Shown in pieces: positions 6,582 to 7,444 of a DNA stretch of 7,444 nt; within the stretch, counting starts at the first letter, position 1, and each line of letters opens with the position of its first letter. The notes beneath the pieces are model-generated. The model saw nothing but the letters and a program-made list of their open reading frames with translations. It was not told the DNA's origin and did not search any database. The stretch is from Flammeovirgaceae bacterium (lineage in GTDB: Bacteria; Bacteroidota; Bacteroidia; Cytophagales; MED-G16): contig NZYP01000044.1 in NCBI GenBank assembly GCA_002702205.1, positions 1 to 7,444 on the forward strand, written 5' to 3'. The position numbers were made by a program, and so were the translations under genes.

Positions 6582-7320
6582 TTTATATATAATTTCCTTT
6601 ACACTTATTATGACCATTTTTCTTGGTTCATTACTATCATTTACAAGAATGCAGCTTGGACCAATTCAAAAGAAGCAAGTTGAGATAGATACTAAAAAGA
6701 AAATTTTAGGTGCAGTTATGGATATTTCAACACTAACATCTGATGAAGTACTAAATTTATACAATGAAAAAATGAAATCAATAGTTATCGATTTAGATGG
6801 TGAAGAAATAATACAGGCTGATGGATCAAAACTCATTGCAGAAGAGATAAATATTCAGAAAAATTATAAGATAGATCCTAAAGAAAGAAAATATCCAGTA
6901 TTTATGTTCAGCTCAAATGGACAAATTGTAGACTATTACATTTTTCCAATGTTTGGTAATGGATTATGGGATTGGATTTCGGGATTTATTGCTTTAGATG
7001 AAAATTTGAATACCGTTGTTGGTGTAGCTTTCGATCATAAATCAGAAACTCCTGGACTTGGTGCTAGAATATCTTCAGAAGAAATTCAAGATAGATATAA
7101 AGGAAAAATGATTTATAATAAGATTAATGAACTTGTATCTGTCAAAATGCTAAAATCAGAAAATAATAAAGGTTTGGGCTCTCACGAAGTTGATGGCATG
7201 TCCGGTGCCACAATCACTGCATATGGATTGAATGATATGATTTATCATTATTTTGAGTGTTATGACCCATATATTTCTAAGATTAAAACAAATACAAGAC
7301 CTTTAACTTTTAATAAATGA
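6568..7320 (+). CDS. nqrC: Na+-translocating NADH:quinone reductase subunit C
   Basis: NqrC is anchored by one N-terminal membrane helix and carries the second covalent FMN of the complex on an extracytoplasmic domain. The 250-residue product has the helix at about residues 6-25 and a charged stretch to 45. Family motifs follow: FPMFGNGLWDWISGFIALD at 126-144, HKSETPGLGARI at 157-168 and DGMSGATIT at 209-217, with Thr215 the predicted FMN attachment site (SGAT-x-T). The start is a GTG inside the end of nqrB. An in-frame TAA lies two codons upstream, and the next ATG, at residue 15, would cut the membrane helix in half, so GTG is the best choice. The 14-base overlap with nqrB and the ATGA overlap with nqrD point to translational coupling. 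RnfG is the related alternative, excluded by the operon. Confidence 0.95.
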   Translation: MQQSNLYIISFTLIMTIFLGSLLSFTRMQLGPIQKKQVEIDTKKKILGAVMDISTLTSDEVLNLYNEKMKSIVIDLDGEEIIQADGSKLIAEEINIQKNYKIDPKERKYPVFMFSSNGQIVDYYIFPMFGNGLWDWISGFIALDENLNTVVGVAFDHKSETPGLGARISSEEIQDRYKGKMIYNKINELVSVKMLKSENNKGLGSHEVDGMSGATITAYGLNDMIYHYFECYDPYISKIKTNTRPLTFNK

Positions 7321-7444
7321 GTACGGAAGTAAAAGAAAAAGAAATTATTAAAATAAAACCAGCTGAGTCCTTTTTGTCCAAGAGGAGAAGAAAGATTTTA
7401 GTAGATCCTTTGGATGATAATAATCCTATCTCTATCCAAGTTCT
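7317..7444 (+). CDS. nqrD: Na+-translocating NADH:quinone reductase subunit D, N-terminal part
   Basis: Forty-two complete codons are present before the window ends, so the gene is partial only because of the window edge. After a Lys/Glu-rich leader of about 20 residues, the sequence SKRRRKILVDPLDDNNPISI at 21-40 matches the conserved NqrD N-terminus, which typically reads NRK-L-x-DPLDDNNPI followed by the first membrane helix. NqrD is a small polytopic membrane subunit that pairs with NqrE, and together they hold an iron centre in the membrane. The ATG overlaps the nqrC stop in the pattern ATGA. The leader is somewhat longer than the few residues before the NRK motif in Vibrio NqrD. Confidence 0.93.
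   Translation, partial: MSTEVKEKEIIKIKPAESFLSKRRRKILVDPLDDNNPISIQV

Noticed and set aside
1..7444. tRNA, rRNA, CRISPR arrays, insertion sequences, riboswitches
   Set aside because: Genes fill almost the whole window; the gaps are 75, 22 and 77 bases, too short for most of these, and no cloverleaf, spaced direct repeats or transposase motifs were seen.

Overview
The window reads as a compact, very AT-rich chromosomal segment from a member of the Bacteroidota, most likely a free-living, possibly marine, flavobacterium-like lineage. This is an inference from four things seen here: no recognisable Shine-Dalgarno sites before the starts, matches to the Bacteroidota -7 promoter element TAnnTTTG in two of the gaps between genes, a Na+-translocating NADH:quinone reductase (nqr) operon in the standard A-B-C-D order, and a secreted protein made of MORN-2/YwqK-type repeats. 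All genes are on the + strand and most adjacent ones overlap by a few bases, as in streamlined genomes. I cannot assign a genus.

Layout. Positions 1-75 are AT-rich, with small palindromes and no gene I can support. At 76-765 is an SRAP-family (YedK/HMCES-like) protein whose catalytic Cys2 and the usual active-site Glu are both replaced. At 788-1786 is a FabH-like ketoacyl-ACP synthase III with an intact Cys-His-Asn triad. At 1780-3270 is an exported protein of about 18 MORN-type repeats, containing an uninterrupted run of eight Gs. At 3263-3937 is cytidylate kinase (cmk). These last three genes overlap and probably form one transcription unit, which ends at a hairpin lying over the cmk stop codon.

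A new transcription unit appears to start in the 77-base gap before 4015, where there is a perfect TAnnTTTG box. It holds nqrA (4015-5370), nqrB (5370-6581), nqrC (6568-7320, GTG start) and the first 42 codons of nqrD (7317 to the window edge). NqrA-D are membrane and membrane-associated subunits of the pump that couples NADH oxidation and quinone reduction to Na+ export. NqrB and NqrC both carry the SGAT motif used for covalent FMN attachment. nqrE and nqrF presumably follow outside the window.

Most of this is core housekeeping content. I do not see a convincing undescribed multi-gene system. The points most worth a second look are the SRAP protein without its catalytic residues, and the G8 tract, where loss or gain of one base would stop translation of the repeat protein within a few codons.
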